From Synechococcus sp. PCC 7335 (GTDB lineage Bacteria > Cyanobacteriota > Cyanobacteriia > Phormidesmidales > Phormidesmidaceae): DNA of 64,000 bases. The position numbers and the translations under genes were made by a program. The notes under the pieces are model-generated. The model made no database searches. It was not told the DNA's origin and worked only from the letters and a program-made list of their open reading frames with translations. This document shows, piece after piece, positions 1-9,269 of the stretch; position 1 is the first letter of the stretch, and each line of letters starts with the position of its first letter. The stretch spans positions 1,085,354-1,149,353 of the forward strand of contig NZ_DS989904.1 in the NCBI RefSeq assembly GCF_000155595.1, in the 5' to 3' direction.

Positions 1-2
1 CT

Positions 3-434
3 TTGGTTAGAAGCCTCACTAGACTTTTGATGAATGCAGTTACACCACTCGTAATGCTGCTGCTAGGCATGTCTCAGCCGGTACAAAATCTTGCTCTAGT
101 GCTATCCGAGCTGCCAGATGGCGAGCATTATTACGCAGAACCAACGTCTAGTGAACTGATCGATGAGCGCTCGCTAGTCCTAGAAAAATGGGGACGTATT
201 GTCATTGGCGTCGATACGATTTCATCCTCTAAGATGGCTTGCTTTAAAGGCTTTGTTGATGGGGATGCGATCGTGGATGCAACGCGCGTTCTTCCTCCTT
301 ACACTCCCAATGCTGAATGGACTTACCAGCCAGGTGAAATGATTAGCTTGAGTGACTATGACAGACGCATAGAAGCGATCGCCGCAACTGATAGAACCGC
401 CTTAGACATCTGCTTAGAGGTTTTTGCGCGCTAA
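3..434 (+). CDS. Hypothetical protein, probably partial at the left edge or secreted
   Basis: I do not recognise this protein. The frame is open to the left edge, so the true start may lie outside the window. An ATG at position 30 would give a protein that begins with a hydrophobic stretch (LVMLLLGMSQP) resembling a signal peptide. The rest is a mixed soluble sequence of about 110 residues, ending with a run rich in acidic and aliphatic residues (TALDICLEVFAR). No catalytic motif is visible. The only downstream neighbour is the convergent nurA gene, about 200 bases away. The reading frame is credible because codon use is like that of neighbouring genes and it contains HIP1. Function is unknown. 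Confidence 0.5.
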   Translation: MVRSLTRLLMNAVTPLVMLLLGMSQPVQNLALVLSELPDGEHYYAEPTSSELIDERSLVLEKWGRIVIGVDTISSSKMACFKGFVDGDAIVDATRVLPPYTPNAEWTYQPGEMISLSDYDRRIEAIAATDRTALDICLEVFAR

Positions 435-628
435 CCCGTCTCAACAATCAAATCGACTTACTTCACTACCATCATTCTTCCGCGGAGCTGCCAGCTATCT
501 TCTCACAGCAGTATCTTATCCTCATCAACGCAAACATCTCTTCAAACACGCAGGTAGAACAGATTTAAGTAGAACAGAAAAGTGCCCTAAAAACTCGACA
601 GCCGCGATCGCAACCGTATTCTCGTCGC

Positions 629-1798
629 CTAAGCGATGCTTCCTCGTTTGCGCGCTTCTTTGAATGAGGTGCCAACATTTTTCAGGCCCGCGCGGATCAT
701 TTGTTGTTCTAGCAGGGTGAAGAATCGGGTGCGATCGCCTCCTCTCACAACCGCTTGATTATGTGCTTCTGCTAGCGCCACTGGATAACCAAACCCCTTT
801 TGGACCTGCGCTAGCATTAGGCTCAATGCGGAATCGAGCAGGTTGGAATCTTCTATCACCCACTGGGGGAACTCTACCCTCGCTATCTCCGCACCCACAT
901 GCACATAGCAAAAATATACGGTGTGAGCGCCATAGCAGCTCAAGATATCTGCCGAGCTTTTCCATAGCGGTCCTCTTTCCCCAGGCGATAGCGTTGTAGC
1001 CCATAGGGTCACATCGCGCAAAGGCGAGAAGGTTTGACAGGGCATCTGGCTACGCTGATCTTCGCAGTGGGCACGACAGTCTGGTCCTTCATACGGGCAG
1101 GCTTGGAGTCTCAAGAAATTGAGCGCTTCACTACTGCGAGATGAGCTGATGTATCCCATGATCGGAATTCTCTTTTCTCGCAATTTTTCCCAGGCCGCCA
1201 GAACGGGTAACAGGATTTGATCGCGAGCGGCGGTAGGAATTTGTTCTAAAAACCAGTAGATCAAGGATCCATCTGTCATTGCTAGCGTTGGAACAGAATC
1301 TTTCTCTCCTAGTTCAGATAGCATGATAGCTTCAGCGGCGGTTCGCTTGTAGCCCATCCATTCTTCTGTACTAATTCCCCACTGACGAGAAGCATAGAGG
1401 TCTTCGGCTCTGTAAATGACTTCTGGCAAACTATCAAGCACAGGATAGCGACTTTGACCATAGTGAATAATCACCCTGCTGATATTCAACAGATAGCAGT
1501 AGGCAATTTCGTGATGGCTAGGAGAGATTTGAGAGCCATCAGAAGAGACTATCGTATGAGCCTCTGGCGCGGTGTGTAGGACAACTTTGGTATCTAACGG
1601 TTCAATCGGTTCAGCCGCGGCGAAAAGTAGGCGATCGCGGTAGTCCTCTAGCTGTTGAGTCAAAGGTGATTGAGCTTTTGTTGCTTGCACCATCAACGTT
1701 CGAGCAATCTCTACTCGCCGCCTAGCTGCCTCTGCCTCTTTACTCAGATGATCGCTGATGCCCTGCATTTGACGAGCAAGTTTGGAAAGATCGAGCAT
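629..1798 (-). CDS. nurA: NurA-domain nuclease family protein
   Basis: This 389-residue protein matches the cyanobacterial NurA family, whose archaeal members are 5'-3' nucleases acting in double-strand break repair. The family's metal-binding acidic motifs are visible: SSDGSQ around residues 85-90 (Asp87) and MTDGSL around residues 175-180 (Asp176). A helical N-terminus with many charged residues precedes them. The gene lies 7 bp after the stop codon of an upstream HAD phosphatase gene on the same strand, so the two are probably co-transcribed. Archaeal NurA works with the HerA helicase, but no herA gene is in this window. Family assignment is fairly firm; the actual nuclease role in cyanobacteria is inferred. 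Confidence 0.8.
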   Translation of the reverse strand: MLDLSKLARQMQGISDHLSKEAEAARRRVEIARTLMVQATKAQSPLTQQLEDYRDRLLFAAAEPIEPLDTKVVLHTAPEAHTIVSSDGSQISPSHHEIAYCYLLNISRVIIHYGQSRYPVLDSLPEVIYRAEDLYASRQWGISTEEWMGYKRTAAEAIMLSELGEKDSVPTLAMTDGSLIYWFLEQIPTAARDQILLPVLAAWEKLREKRIPIMGYISSSRSSEALNFLRLQACPYEGPDCRAHCEDQRSQMPCQTFSPLRDVTLWATTLSPGERGPLWKSSADILSCYGAHTVYFCYVHVGAEIARVEFPQWVIEDSNLLDSALSLMLAQVQKGFGYPVALAEAHNQAVVRGGDRTRFFTLLEQQMIRAGLKNVGTSFKEARKRGSIA

Positions 1799-1805
1799 GG
1801 GCTAC

Positions 1806-2579
1806 CTACATCCATTGATCGAACGGCTGTACTACTTGCTGCAATGATAATAGATGAATCCTGTCGTCTTGTCTTGCGAGCACGCGATCGCTTTTCAAGT
1901 TATAGCCCCAATCAGCTAAGAACAGCTGCACTTCTATGAGATCACTTTGCTCAGCAACTGCTTTGAGGGCAGGCAATCGATCTTCGATGAACCAGATACG
2001 TTCTATGTTGTGCGTTTCTTTTAGCGATCGCAACGTCTCATATTTTGGCCGCTTGACCTCTTTGCCAAAGATGCGATCGCTAGGAAAATCCACCCCGCTT
2101 TGCGATAGCAGGGCCTGAATAAATCTCCCTTCTTTAGTGCTAACAATGTATATTGGCAAATCACTATCTAATAGTGCCTTTAGCCGAGTAACTACCCCAG
2201 GATAGAATCGATGCAGGTCTAACCAACCCTGTAAGTCTGACTGAATTTTCTGGTCGCGTACGCCATCTAGTGCCTGCACTGACTGCTTTTTAGTCAGATT
2301 CGCCGCTTCTAGATAGGGCAGTGCCATTTCTGGCCACTCGTCAATAATCTGTTGATCTTGAGCGCCTTTGATCAAAGCTTCGACCAGCACTGGCATTTCC
2401 CATCCCGTTTCAATGACTGGGCGCAAGGGATAAAACCTCTCTGCTAGGCCATCTGGTGGTGTCGTCTCATCTGGCTGAAACAGCTGACAATATGCCTGCC
2501 AAGCCGTCTCGAAGTATTCAATGAGTCCGTCGCAGATCACCCCATCAAAGTCAAATGCAATTAGGGAAGGGAGGTTCAT
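1806..2579 (-). CDS. HAD-family hydrolase (phosphatase-like)
   Basis: A haloacid dehalogenase superfamily hydrolase of about 257 residues. Motif I is FDFDGVICD at residues 9-17, counted from the ATG at 2579, with the nucleophile and general acid as the two Asp. Motif II is VSTKEGR. The Lys of motif III lies in GKEVKRPKYE, and motif IV is IEDR. A helical cap is inserted between motifs I and II. The frame stays open to 2627, but starting there would put 16 residues ahead of the usual beginning of this fold, so the ATG at 2579 is preferred. It is followed 7 bp later by nurA, suggesting an operon. The substrate is unknown; family members include phosphoglycolate phosphatase-like enzymes. Confidence 0.8.
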   Translation of the reverse strand: MNLPSLIAFDFDGVICDGLIEYFETAWQAYCQLFQPDETTPPDGLAERFYPLRPVIETGWEMPVLVEALIKGAQDQQIIDEWPEMALPYLEAANLTKKQSVQALDGVRDQKIQSDLQGWLDLHRFYPGVVTRLKALLDSDLPIYIVSTKEGRFIQALLSQSGVDFPSDRIFGKEVKRPKYETLRSLKETHNIERIWFIEDRLPALKAVAEQSDLIEVQLFLADWGYNLKSDRVLARQDDRIHLLSLQQVVQPFDQWM

Positions 2580-2735
2580 ATGGGGTGCCGAGTATACAAG
2601 CGTCAGAAGGAATCTACCATGACTCAAGATAATCTAGTCGAATTGGTTTTGGTTTTCGGTATTGCTAATTGTGTTGTATTCCTCTAATTGCTGAGGTAGG
2701 GCCGTTCATGGATTCGATACTGAAATTAGAAGAAA

Positions 2736-3635
2736 CTAGCTGCTCCTGCTTGAGGAAATTGTGTTGTTTTCTACGTTTTTATGCCGGGTCCATGCGGCTA
2801 AAGCACCGCCCGTGACGAACATCAATAGGCTATATATCGCGGCTGGAATAGACATCGTTGGATTGTTTAGTAGGGTAGGGGCAGTAGCCACTGCGATCGC
2901 TAACGTTCCGTTTTGAATGCCGACTTCACAAGTAATCGCGATGGAACTCTTTTGATCTACCTTGGCTAACCTAGCTAGCAGATAGCCTAGAGTCATTGCC
3001 GTCAGGTTGAGTGCTAGCGTCACCCAGCCGACTTGAACAATATAGCTAGCTAGATTGTTCCGCTCTGTTAGCAAGAGTCCAAAGATAATGAGACCTAAGA
3101 AAAATAGCGATAGCCACTTTACCCATTTCTCTACATTTGCTGAAAATAAGGGCGCATATCGATGCAGCAACATACCCAGTCCAATCGGAATAAGTGTGAT
3201 GACAGCAATTTGAAGGACTGTTTCAAGAAAAGGCAATTGTAGAGCAACCCCTTCTCCAACAAACTGCTGCGTCGCCAGATTCACAACCAGGGGAATGGTA
3301 AACACGGTGATCAAACTGCTAATCGCAGTTAGCGTCACCGAAAGCGCAACATTGCCAGCAGCTAAATAAGTAAGCAGATTCGAGGTAGGCCCACCCGGAC
3401 AGGCTGCTAAGACTATCACCCCTACTGCTAACTCAGGTCTCAATGGAAAAAGAGAAGCTAGCAAGAATCCTACGCATGGCAAAAGGATCAGCTGGGCAGT
3501 TAGGCCAACTAGCACCGCTTTGGGTGCGACAACGATGCGCTTGAAATCGGCTAATGTCAGGCCAAGGCCTATCCCTAACATAATAAGGAAAAGCGCTAAG
3601 GGTAGGAAGAGAGCGGTAAGTAGATTTGAGTCCAT
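2736..3635 (-). CDS. Bile acid:sodium symporter (BASS) family transporter
   Basis: A 299-residue polytopic inner-membrane protein with about nine hydrophobic segments. It carries hallmarks of the BASS/SBF family: the segment ACPGGPTSNLLTYLAAGN around residues 78-95, which contributes the sodium and substrate site, and EVGIQNGTLA near residue 237, the second broken-helix motif. Plant and cyanobacterial relatives carry pyruvate, pantothenate or 2-keto acids together with sodium, so an organic-anion:Na+ symporter is likely. The exact substrate cannot be told from sequence. The gene stands alone between a HAD hydrolase and a divergent ion-channel gene. Confidence 0.85.
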   Translation of the reverse strand: MDSNLLTALFLPLALFLIMLGIGLGLTLADFKRIVVAPKAVLVGLTAQLILLPCVGFLLASLFPLRPELAVGVIVLAACPGGPTSNLLTYLAAGNVALSVTLTAISSLITVFTIPLVVNLATQQFVGEGVALQLPFLETVLQIAVITLIPIGLGMLLHRYAPLFSANVEKWVKWLSLFFLGLIIFGLLLTERNNLASYIVQVGWVTLALNLTAMTLGYLLARLAKVDQKSSIAITCEVGIQNGTLAIAVATAPTLLNNPTMSIPAAIYSLLMFVTGGALAAWTRHKNVENNTISSSRSS

Positions 3636-3883
3636 AGGAAGTGGCTTCTAAAGGCATGCTCGGCTATATGCCCAAGATCTGGTGCTGTCATACTACAGTG
3701 ATCTGTACAAATAGCGGCTGTCAGCATTCGCTACTTTGCTCTCGAAAGGGAACGATAGATCAGCTACTGCGATGAGCTAGATCTGGCGTAGAGTTCGTCA
3801 ACAGTAGTCAGTAGTGAGATAGCAGTAACGGAAGGTGTTTGATTTCTGTCTGTACGGTGATGGATGAATCAAAGTAAGCCGCC

Positions 3884-5134
3884 ATGCTGGACAAAATAAA
3901 GATAAGGCTAAAGCGATTTCTTCATATGTACTTTTTACAAAAGCAAGCTAGCGCCCGTTCTAGAAAGTTCGGTCAAATCTTTAGTAAGCGATGTGGAATA
4001 GCTTTTCTGCTGTTTTTCTTAGGGCTGTATCTACCAACGCGCCCACCTGCGAATGCGCAGACTCAGACAGCGCCGCCAACTACTGAAGACAACCGCGAAA
4101 CCAGCGCCGACACGCCGCCAGCGAGCGCCCAAGGGACTGGGTCAATGGTTGTAGGGGTTAGTCATCTACCACCGTTTGCGATCGCCACTAAAACTGAATC
4201 AGGTACAGACTGGGACGGCATCGGCGTTCACCTATGGCGAGAAGTCGCCGAAGAGTTAGGCATTGATTACGAATGGCAAGAGATCGCGCCCAACGCAGCG
4301 ATAGACCAGGTAGAAAACGGAACGATAGATATTGCCATCACTGCTGCTGCAACCGCTAGAGCAGAAGAGCGGGTAGATTTTACTCAAAGCTACTACGTCA
4401 CCTCTATCGGCATCGCTCAAACGGCGCAGCGCAACATTCTAGATAATGTTAAGGCCGTTCTAACGCCTCGTTTCTTGTGGATCTCTCTATGGCTCTCAGT
4501 GCTGTTACTAGTAGTGGGCATGATTGTCTGGTTGTTTGAGCGACGCTCTGATGAAGAAGTTTTTGGCAAGGGCATGATGAGTGGACTTTGGGATAGCTTT
4601 TGGTGGTCGGCAGTGACCATGACCAGCGTCGGCTATGGCGACAAAGTACCCACTACGTTTGGCGGTCGCCTAGTAGCGTTGCTTTGGATGATTGTTGCAT
4701 TAGCCGTAGCGGCAACCTTGACAGCGTCTATTACTTCTGTGCTGGCTGCGGACGATAGCGGGCAACTCACGCAGGTAGCGGTCCTCAAGCAGCTAAAAGT
4801 CGGCAGCGTAGAGGGCTCTAATGCAGCCGAGGCGCTAAAAGAACAAGAGATCTCTTTTCAGCCGATCAATGTGCCAGAAGATGGTTTGAATGCGATCGCC
4901 GATGACCAGATAGACGCCTTCGTTGATGACGCAGCACTGCTGAGCTATATCAACAAGAACAGCTTTCAAAGACGGTTCGTTGTAGAATCTACCGGACTTC
5001 AGGCTCGGCGCTATGCTTTTGCACTGCCAAATGATGCCCAGCAGCTAGAAGCAATTAGCGCGCAGGTGATTCAGGAGCAAACTGACGCTGACTGGCAGCC
5101 ATTGCTAGAGCAGTTTTTACCCAAGAACAACTAA
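3884..5134 (+). CDS. GluR0-type glutamate-gated potassium channel
   Basis: A 416-residue prokaryotic ionotropic glutamate receptor homologue. A hydrophobic export signal lies near residues 45-60. A periplasmic-binding-protein lobe (S1) starts around residue 85 with VGVSHLPPFAIA. Membrane helix M1 follows at about residues 195-220, then a re-entrant pore loop with the K+ selectivity signature SVGYGD at residues 248-253 and helix M2 at about 258-285. A second ligand-binding lobe (S2) closes the protein. This order, S1-M1-P-M2-S2, is that of Synechocystis GluR0, which passes K+ when it binds amino acids. The filter reads SVGYGD where GluR0 and many K+ channels have TVGYGD. It is monocistronic, with about 250 bp upstream. 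The activating ligand is unknown. Confidence 0.88.
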   Translation: MLDKIKIRLKRFLHMYFLQKQASARSRKFGQIFSKRCGIAFLLFFLGLYLPTRPPANAQTQTAPPTTEDNRETSADTPPASAQGTGSMVVGVSHLPPFAIATKTESGTDWDGIGVHLWREVAEELGIDYEWQEIAPNAAIDQVENGTIDIAITAAATARAEERVDFTQSYYVTSIGIAQTAQRNILDNVKAVLTPRFLWISLWLSVLLLVVGMIVWLFERRSDEEVFGKGMMSGLWDSFWWSAVTMTSVGYGDKVPTTFGGRLVALLWMIVALAVAATLTASITSVLAADDSGQLTQVAVLKQLKVGSVEGSNAAEALKEQEISFQPINVPEDGLNAIADDQIDAFVDDAALLSYINKNSFQRRFVVESTGLQARRYAFALPNDAQQLEAISAQVIQEQTDADWQPLLEQFLPKNN

Positions 5135-5695
5135 TCAGAGTTGCCGTATGACGCGACACGGGCTGCCTACAGCCAACACGTTAGCCGGTAGGTCTCGTGT
5201 GACGACGCTGCCTGTACCTACTACTGTGTTCTCACCAATGCTAATACCAGGGCAGACAACGACTCGACCCCCCAACCAAACGCCATCTCCGATAGAAACA
5301 GGCAGGGCGTACTCAAGCCCGGCTCGACGTGTCTTTGCCTCCAAAGGATGGGTTCCTGTATAGATGTGGACGCCGGGCGCAATTTGCACTTCATCACCAA
5401 TCGTGATCTTGTTGCAATCAAGGAGGACACAGTCGTAGTTGATGAAGCTGCGCTTACCAATAGCGATGTTGAAGCCGTAGTCACAACGCAGCGTTGGCTT
5501 CAGTATGGTGTCTTCCCCAAAGCGGGCAAAAAGCTCGGTCAGCAAAATCCGACGTTCTTCTGTTGCATCCGCTGCGGTTGTGTTGAACCTTGACAGGATG
5601 GACTGCGCTTGTAGGTGGGCGGATGCCAGCTCAGGATCGTTAGCAAGGTATAGCTCGCCTGCCAACATTTTAGATTTTTGACGACTAGGTGACAT
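5135..5695 (-). CDS. Maltose/galactoside O-acetyltransferase family protein
   Basis: A 186-residue left-handed beta-helix acetyltransferase that would move acetyl from acetyl-CoA to a sugar hydroxyl. The N-terminal motif KMLAGELYLANDPEL (residues 9-23) is typical of the maltose-acetyltransferase cap domain. Hexapeptide repeats run from about residue 75 to the end, with the catalytic His at 116 in GTHPLE. The loop WLGGRVVVCPGISIG closes the helix. The start codon at 5695 lies inside a 15-bp repeat unit that recurs three times just upstream, so the 5' end of this gene has been locally duplicated. The in vivo acceptor is not known; many such genes have no demonstrated physiological sugar. Confidence 0.85.
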   Translation of the reverse strand: MSPSRQKSKMLAGELYLANDPELASAHLQAQSILSRFNTTAADATEERRILLTELFARFGEDTILKPTLRCDYGFNIAIGKRSFINYDCVLLDCNKITIGDEVQIAPGVHIYTGTHPLEAKTRRAGLEYALPVSIGDGVWLGGRVVVCPGISIGENTVVGTGSVVTRDLPANVLAVGSPCRVIRQL

Positions 5696-5759
5696 AGGAT
5701 TTTCGAGACTTTTGACGACTAGGCGACAGACGACTAGACGACAGACGACTTGGTGACAT
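5680..5759. repeat. 15-bp tandem repeats spanning the acetyltransferase start
   Basis: Four copies of a 15-16 bp unit, GACGACTAGGTGACA and variants, occur at 5680-5695, 5714-5728, 5729-5743 and 5744-5759. The last three are contiguous. The first contains the start codon of the acetyltransferase read on the minus strand, and the copy at 5744-5759 carries an equivalent ATG. The upstream ATG opens a frame of about 24 codons that ends at the true start region, so it could act as a short upstream ORF. Replication slippage is the simplest origin. Confidence 0.8.
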
Positions 5760-5881
5760 AGGTTATCGACTCTGAGACTCTAGAACATCAGGTTTGAGAT
5801 ATCCAATTCTGAGATATCCATTGAAGTTAGGTAGCCAAAAAACTTCGCCATCAGATGAATCGATTCGTCTAAAGCAGGTGC

Positions 5882-7114
5882 TCAGCTGTGCATTTTGGAG
5901 CCACTAATGGCTTCTGTCTGGGTTTTTAGCTGAGCGCCGGTTGAATAGTGAAGTGGCAAAACTATGGTGAAAGTTGAACCGACGTTAGGTTCAGAGGTTA
6001 AACGAATGCTGCCTTGCAGCAGTTCTACCAGTTGGCGGGCGATCGCCAAACCCAAACCCGTACTACTTGCCGCCCTTTGGCCCGCTTCCCCTTGATAATA
6101 CGGTTCAAAAATCCGATCTTGCTCGGCACTATCGATACCTAATCCGCTATCGATCACAGCGACTTCTACTAGATTATTCTCCCTACCTCGCACTAGCCTT
6201 GTTTTGACTTTAATACTGCCTTCCTCTGTATAACGAACCGCATTGCTAATCAGGTTAGTGAGTACCTGCCTTAGCCGAGTTTGGTCAGTTGTCATAGGCT
6301 CAATATCAGCCTGACAATCTACCTCAATCGATAGTGCCTTCTGCTGAGCCAAGGTGCTGAGGACAGTAGCAACTTCTTCTATCAAACTACTAAGGTCGAC
6401 CTGCTCAAGCTTGATCGCCATCTGTCCAGATCTACAATAAGAGATCTCTAACGTCTCATTGATCATCGTTAGCAGTCGCCTGCCATTGGCTAGCACCTGC
6501 TCAATAAAATCAAAGTTGGGCTTCGTATGCGAACTCTGCTGCCGCAAAAACAGGTCAGAGTAGCCAATGATGCAGCTCAATGGACTTTTAAGCTCATGAG
6601 CAAGATAAGCCATGTTCCTCTGTTCATTACGAGCCAAGCGGTCTAGTTCTTGATTACTGACCATCATCTCGTCATACAGCCATTTCACCTCACGCAGGCG
6701 TTCGTCCGTGTAGCGATCTAGGCAAAAGGCGATCGTCTTATCTAGCACACCATCTATCAATCGGGTGGCTCGTAGAGTTAACCGGGTGTCGCTGGTCAGC
6801 AGCTTCGCTTCTAGTTCGTCAAATATGATGCCGCGTAAAATGCCATACTCTCGTACGATTTCACCTGCGCTATACCCTTGTTTAGCGCGCATTTCGCCAT
6901 GAACGTCAGCTTGATCAATAGCAGCGCGAACGTCTGAGAGCTGAGGATCACGAAGCAAATGAGCGATCGCATCTAGCAGATTAGGCAAACTATCTAAAAT
7001 CGCCTCGTAGGTCAGATCTTGGCTGCTCTCAATGTGATTGTCCCCACGAACCTGCGTCATCCACGTATCAATAATGGCACGTTTGCGCTGAGCCAGCAGC
7101 TGACCAAAATCCAT
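5882..7114 (-). CDS. RsbRD-type sensor histidine kinase
   Basis: A soluble 410-residue kinase. Residues about 5-140 form an RsbRD N-terminal type helical sensor (the non-haem globin-like module of stressosome proteins), with no membrane segment. A HisKA dimerisation domain carries the phosphorylated His173 in LAHELKSP. The HATPase_c domain has the N box (LISNAVRYT), the G1 box (DSGLGID) and the G2 box (STGLGLAIA). All catalytic boxes are intact, so it should autophosphorylate. No response regulator gene is adjacent, so the partner is encoded elsewhere. The combination of RsbRD with a His kinase suggests sensing of stress or of a soluble ligand; the signal is unknown. Confidence 0.88.
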   Translation of the reverse strand: MDFGQLLAQRKRAIIDTWMTQVRGDNHIESSQDLTYEAILDSLPNLLDAIAHLLRDPQLSDVRAAIDQADVHGEMRAKQGYSAGEIVREYGILRGIIFDELEAKLLTSDTRLTLRATRLIDGVLDKTIAFCLDRYTDERLREVKWLYDEMMVSNQELDRLARNEQRNMAYLAHELKSPLSCIIGYSDLFLRQQSSHTKPNFDFIEQVLANGRRLLTMINETLEISYCRSGQMAIKLEQVDLSSLIEEVATVLSTLAQQKALSIEVDCQADIEPMTTDQTRLRQVLTNLISNAVRYTEEGSIKVKTRLVRGRENNLVEVAVIDSGLGIDSAEQDRIFEPYYQGEAGQRAASSTGLGLAIARQLVELLQGSIRLTSEPNVGSTFTIVLPLHYSTGAQLKTQTEAISGSKMHS

Positions 7115-7327
7115 GTTTGACGCTTCCTATTTCTTAAAGAAAAATTTATGTATATTCTGCAAGCTTACAGACTTCTTACGCCTTATAGGTCGTCTTCTAG
7201 GAATATCACTTGGGTACAGCCATCAATCGCTAGAATGATGTCAGACCAATATCGGACGGACAGTGAGTTCTGACCTCCGCAACTAGAGCGCCTCTAGGTT
7301 GGTCGCATAGATACTATTGCCTGCAGT

Positions 7328-9217
7328 ATGAGTGTTTCTTTTTCAGACCAATTTGACGTTGTAGTAGTAGGTGCAGGCCATGCTGGCTGCGAAGCTGCGC
7401 TTGCTGCCGCTCGTTTAGGGTGTCGCACCTTGCTGCTGACAATGAACTTAGATCGCATTGCCTGGCAGCCCTGTAACCCTGCCGTGGGAGGTCCGGCCAA
7501 GTCACAGCTTGCTCACGAAGTCGATGCTCTGGGCGGGGAAATTGGCAAAATCGCTGATCGCACCTATCTACAAAAGCGAATTCTCAATAGCTCGCGTGGT
7601 CCAGCGGTGTGGGCTCTGCGGGCGCAAACAGACAAGCGTGAGTACGCTGCTGTGATGAAGTCGGTCGTAGAAAACCAGGAGAATCTGATCCTGCGTGAAG
7701 GGATGGCGACCGATCTAGTGTTGGGCGATCGCGGTGAGATTATCGGTATCGAAACCCACTTCGGCATGACCTTTGGATGTCAGGCCGCTATTCTCACGAC
7801 CGGCACCTTTCTCAATGGCACTATCTGGGTCGGTAAAAAATCCCTTTCCGCTGGCCGCGCCGGAGAGCCCGCTGCGATCGGCATGAGCGAAACCCTGAGT
7901 CGTCTCGGCTTTGAAACCAGCAGACTCAAAACTGGGACGCCCGCTCGCGTTGACAAGCGCTCTGTCGACTACAGCCGCCTCGAAGAACAGCCAGGCGATC
8001 CGAACGTCCGCTGGTTCAGCTTTGACCCAGAAGTTTGGCAAGAACGAGAGCAAATTCCTTGCTACATGACTCGCACTACCGCAGCCACCCATCAGCTAGT
8101 GCGCGATAATCTACACCTTTCACCGGTCTACGGTGGCTGGGTCGAAGCCAAGGGGCCGCGCTACTGTCCTTGCATAGAAGATAAAATCGTCCGCTTTGCC
8201 GATAAAGAAAGCCATCAGATTTTTATCGAGCCAGAAGGCCGCGACTATCCTGAGCTTTACATTCAGGGTTTCTCGACGGGTCTGCCTGAACATTTGCAGG
8301 TGGACATGCTCCACACGCTACCCGGCTTAGAAAACTGCACAATGCTCCGCCCTGCCTACGCTGTAGACTACGACTATATTCCGGCGACGCAGTGTTTTCC
8401 TACCCTAATGACCAAGAAGGTTGAAGGGCTCTTTTGTGCGGGGCAGATCAATGGCACGACTGGATACGAAGAAGCCGCTGGGCAGGGACTCGTTGCAGGT
8501 ATTAACGCGGCCCGTTTGGTTCAAGCTAAAGAGCTGATTGTCTTTCCGCGTGAAGGTAGCTATCTAGGGACGCTGATTGACGATCTTTGTACGAAAGATT
8601 TGAGAGAACCTTACCGAGTACTGACCTCTCGGTCGGAGTATCGGCTGATCTTGCGCTCGGATAATGCAGACCAAAGACTAACGCCATTGGGTCGTGAGAT
8701 TGGACTGATCGACGATCGCCGCTGGCAGCTATATCAACAGAAGCAAGCAAATATCATCGCTGAAAAAGAGCGTTTGCACACCGAAAGGGTGAAAGAACAG
8801 ACTGAAGTTGGCCAACAAATCTACGCAGACACCCAGCAAAAGATCAAAGGGTCAGTTACACTTGCCGATTTGATTCGCCGGCCTAAGTTTCACTATGAGC
8901 ATCTAGAAAGCTACGGTCTAGGTAATCAAGCATTAACTACCGCCGAAAAAGAAGGCGCGGAAATCGATATAAAATACTCTGGCTACATTCAGCGTCAGCA
9001 AAAACAGATTGATCTGGTTTCTCGTCAGACAAATCGATCGCTGCCGCAAGACTTGGACTATATGACCGTCGAGACACTATCGATGGAGTCAAGAGAGAAG
9101 TTGAACAAGGTCAAACCGCTGACGGTGGGACAAGCAACGCGGATTGGCGGTGTCAATCCGGCGGATGTGAACGCGCTGCTAGTATTCCTGGAGGTGCGCG
9201 ATCGCCAAGCATCATAA
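7328..9217 (+). CDS. mnmG: tRNA uridine 5-carboxymethylaminomethyl modification enzyme MnmG (GidA)
   Basis: MnmG, working as a complex with MnmE, uses FAD and methylene-THF to modify U34 in the wobble position of certain tRNAs. The FAD-binding glycine motif [10 protein letters not shown] starts at residue 15. Other family signatures follow: [10 protein letters not shown], the TGTFL segment, GYEEAAGQG near residue 380, and the C-terminal helical domain with [15 protein letters not shown]. The length of 629 residues is normal. The gene begins a plus-strand run that continues into the sugar ABC transporter 52 bp downstream, but no functional link between them is evident. Confidence 0.96.
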   Translation: MSVSFSDQFDVVVVGAGHAGCEAALAAARLGCRTLLLTMNLDRIAWQPCNPAVGGPAKSQLAHEVDALGGEIGKIADRTYLQKRILNSSRGPAVWALRAQTDKREYAAVMKSVVENQENLILREGMATDLVLGDRGEIIGIETHFGMTFGCQAAILTTGTFLNGTIWVGKKSLSAGRAGEPAAIGMSETLSRLGFETSRLKTGTPARVDKRSVDYSRLEEQPGDPNVRWFSFDPEVWQEREQIPCYMTRTTAATHQLVRDNLHLSPVYGGWVEAKGPRYCPCIEDKIVRFADKESHQIFIEPEGRDYPELYIQGFSTGLPEHLQVDMLHTLPGLENCTMLRPAYAVDYDYIPATQCFPTLMTKKVEGLFCAGQINGTTGYEEAAGQGLVAGINAARLVQAKELIVFPREGSYLGTLIDDLCTKDLREPYRVLTSRSEYRLILRSDNADQRLTPLGREIGLIDDRRWQLYQQKQANIIAEKERLHTERVKEQTEVGQQIYADTQQKIKGSVTLADLIRRPKFHYEHLESYGLGNQALTTAEKEGAEIDIKYSGYIQRQQKQIDLVSRQTNRSLPQDLDYMTVETLSMESREKLNKVKPLTVGQATRIGGVNPADVNALLVFLEVRDRQAS

Positions 9218-9269
9218 TTCGAGCAAATCCTTGGACCAATAGTACGGGGCGCACAGAACGAGCTGATTT

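Noticed and set aside
424-663. 79-codon plus-strand frame after the first hypothetical gene
   Set aside because: Overlaps the end of the first gene and the convergent nurA end, has Ser/Arg/Pro-rich shadow-type sequence and no ribosome site.
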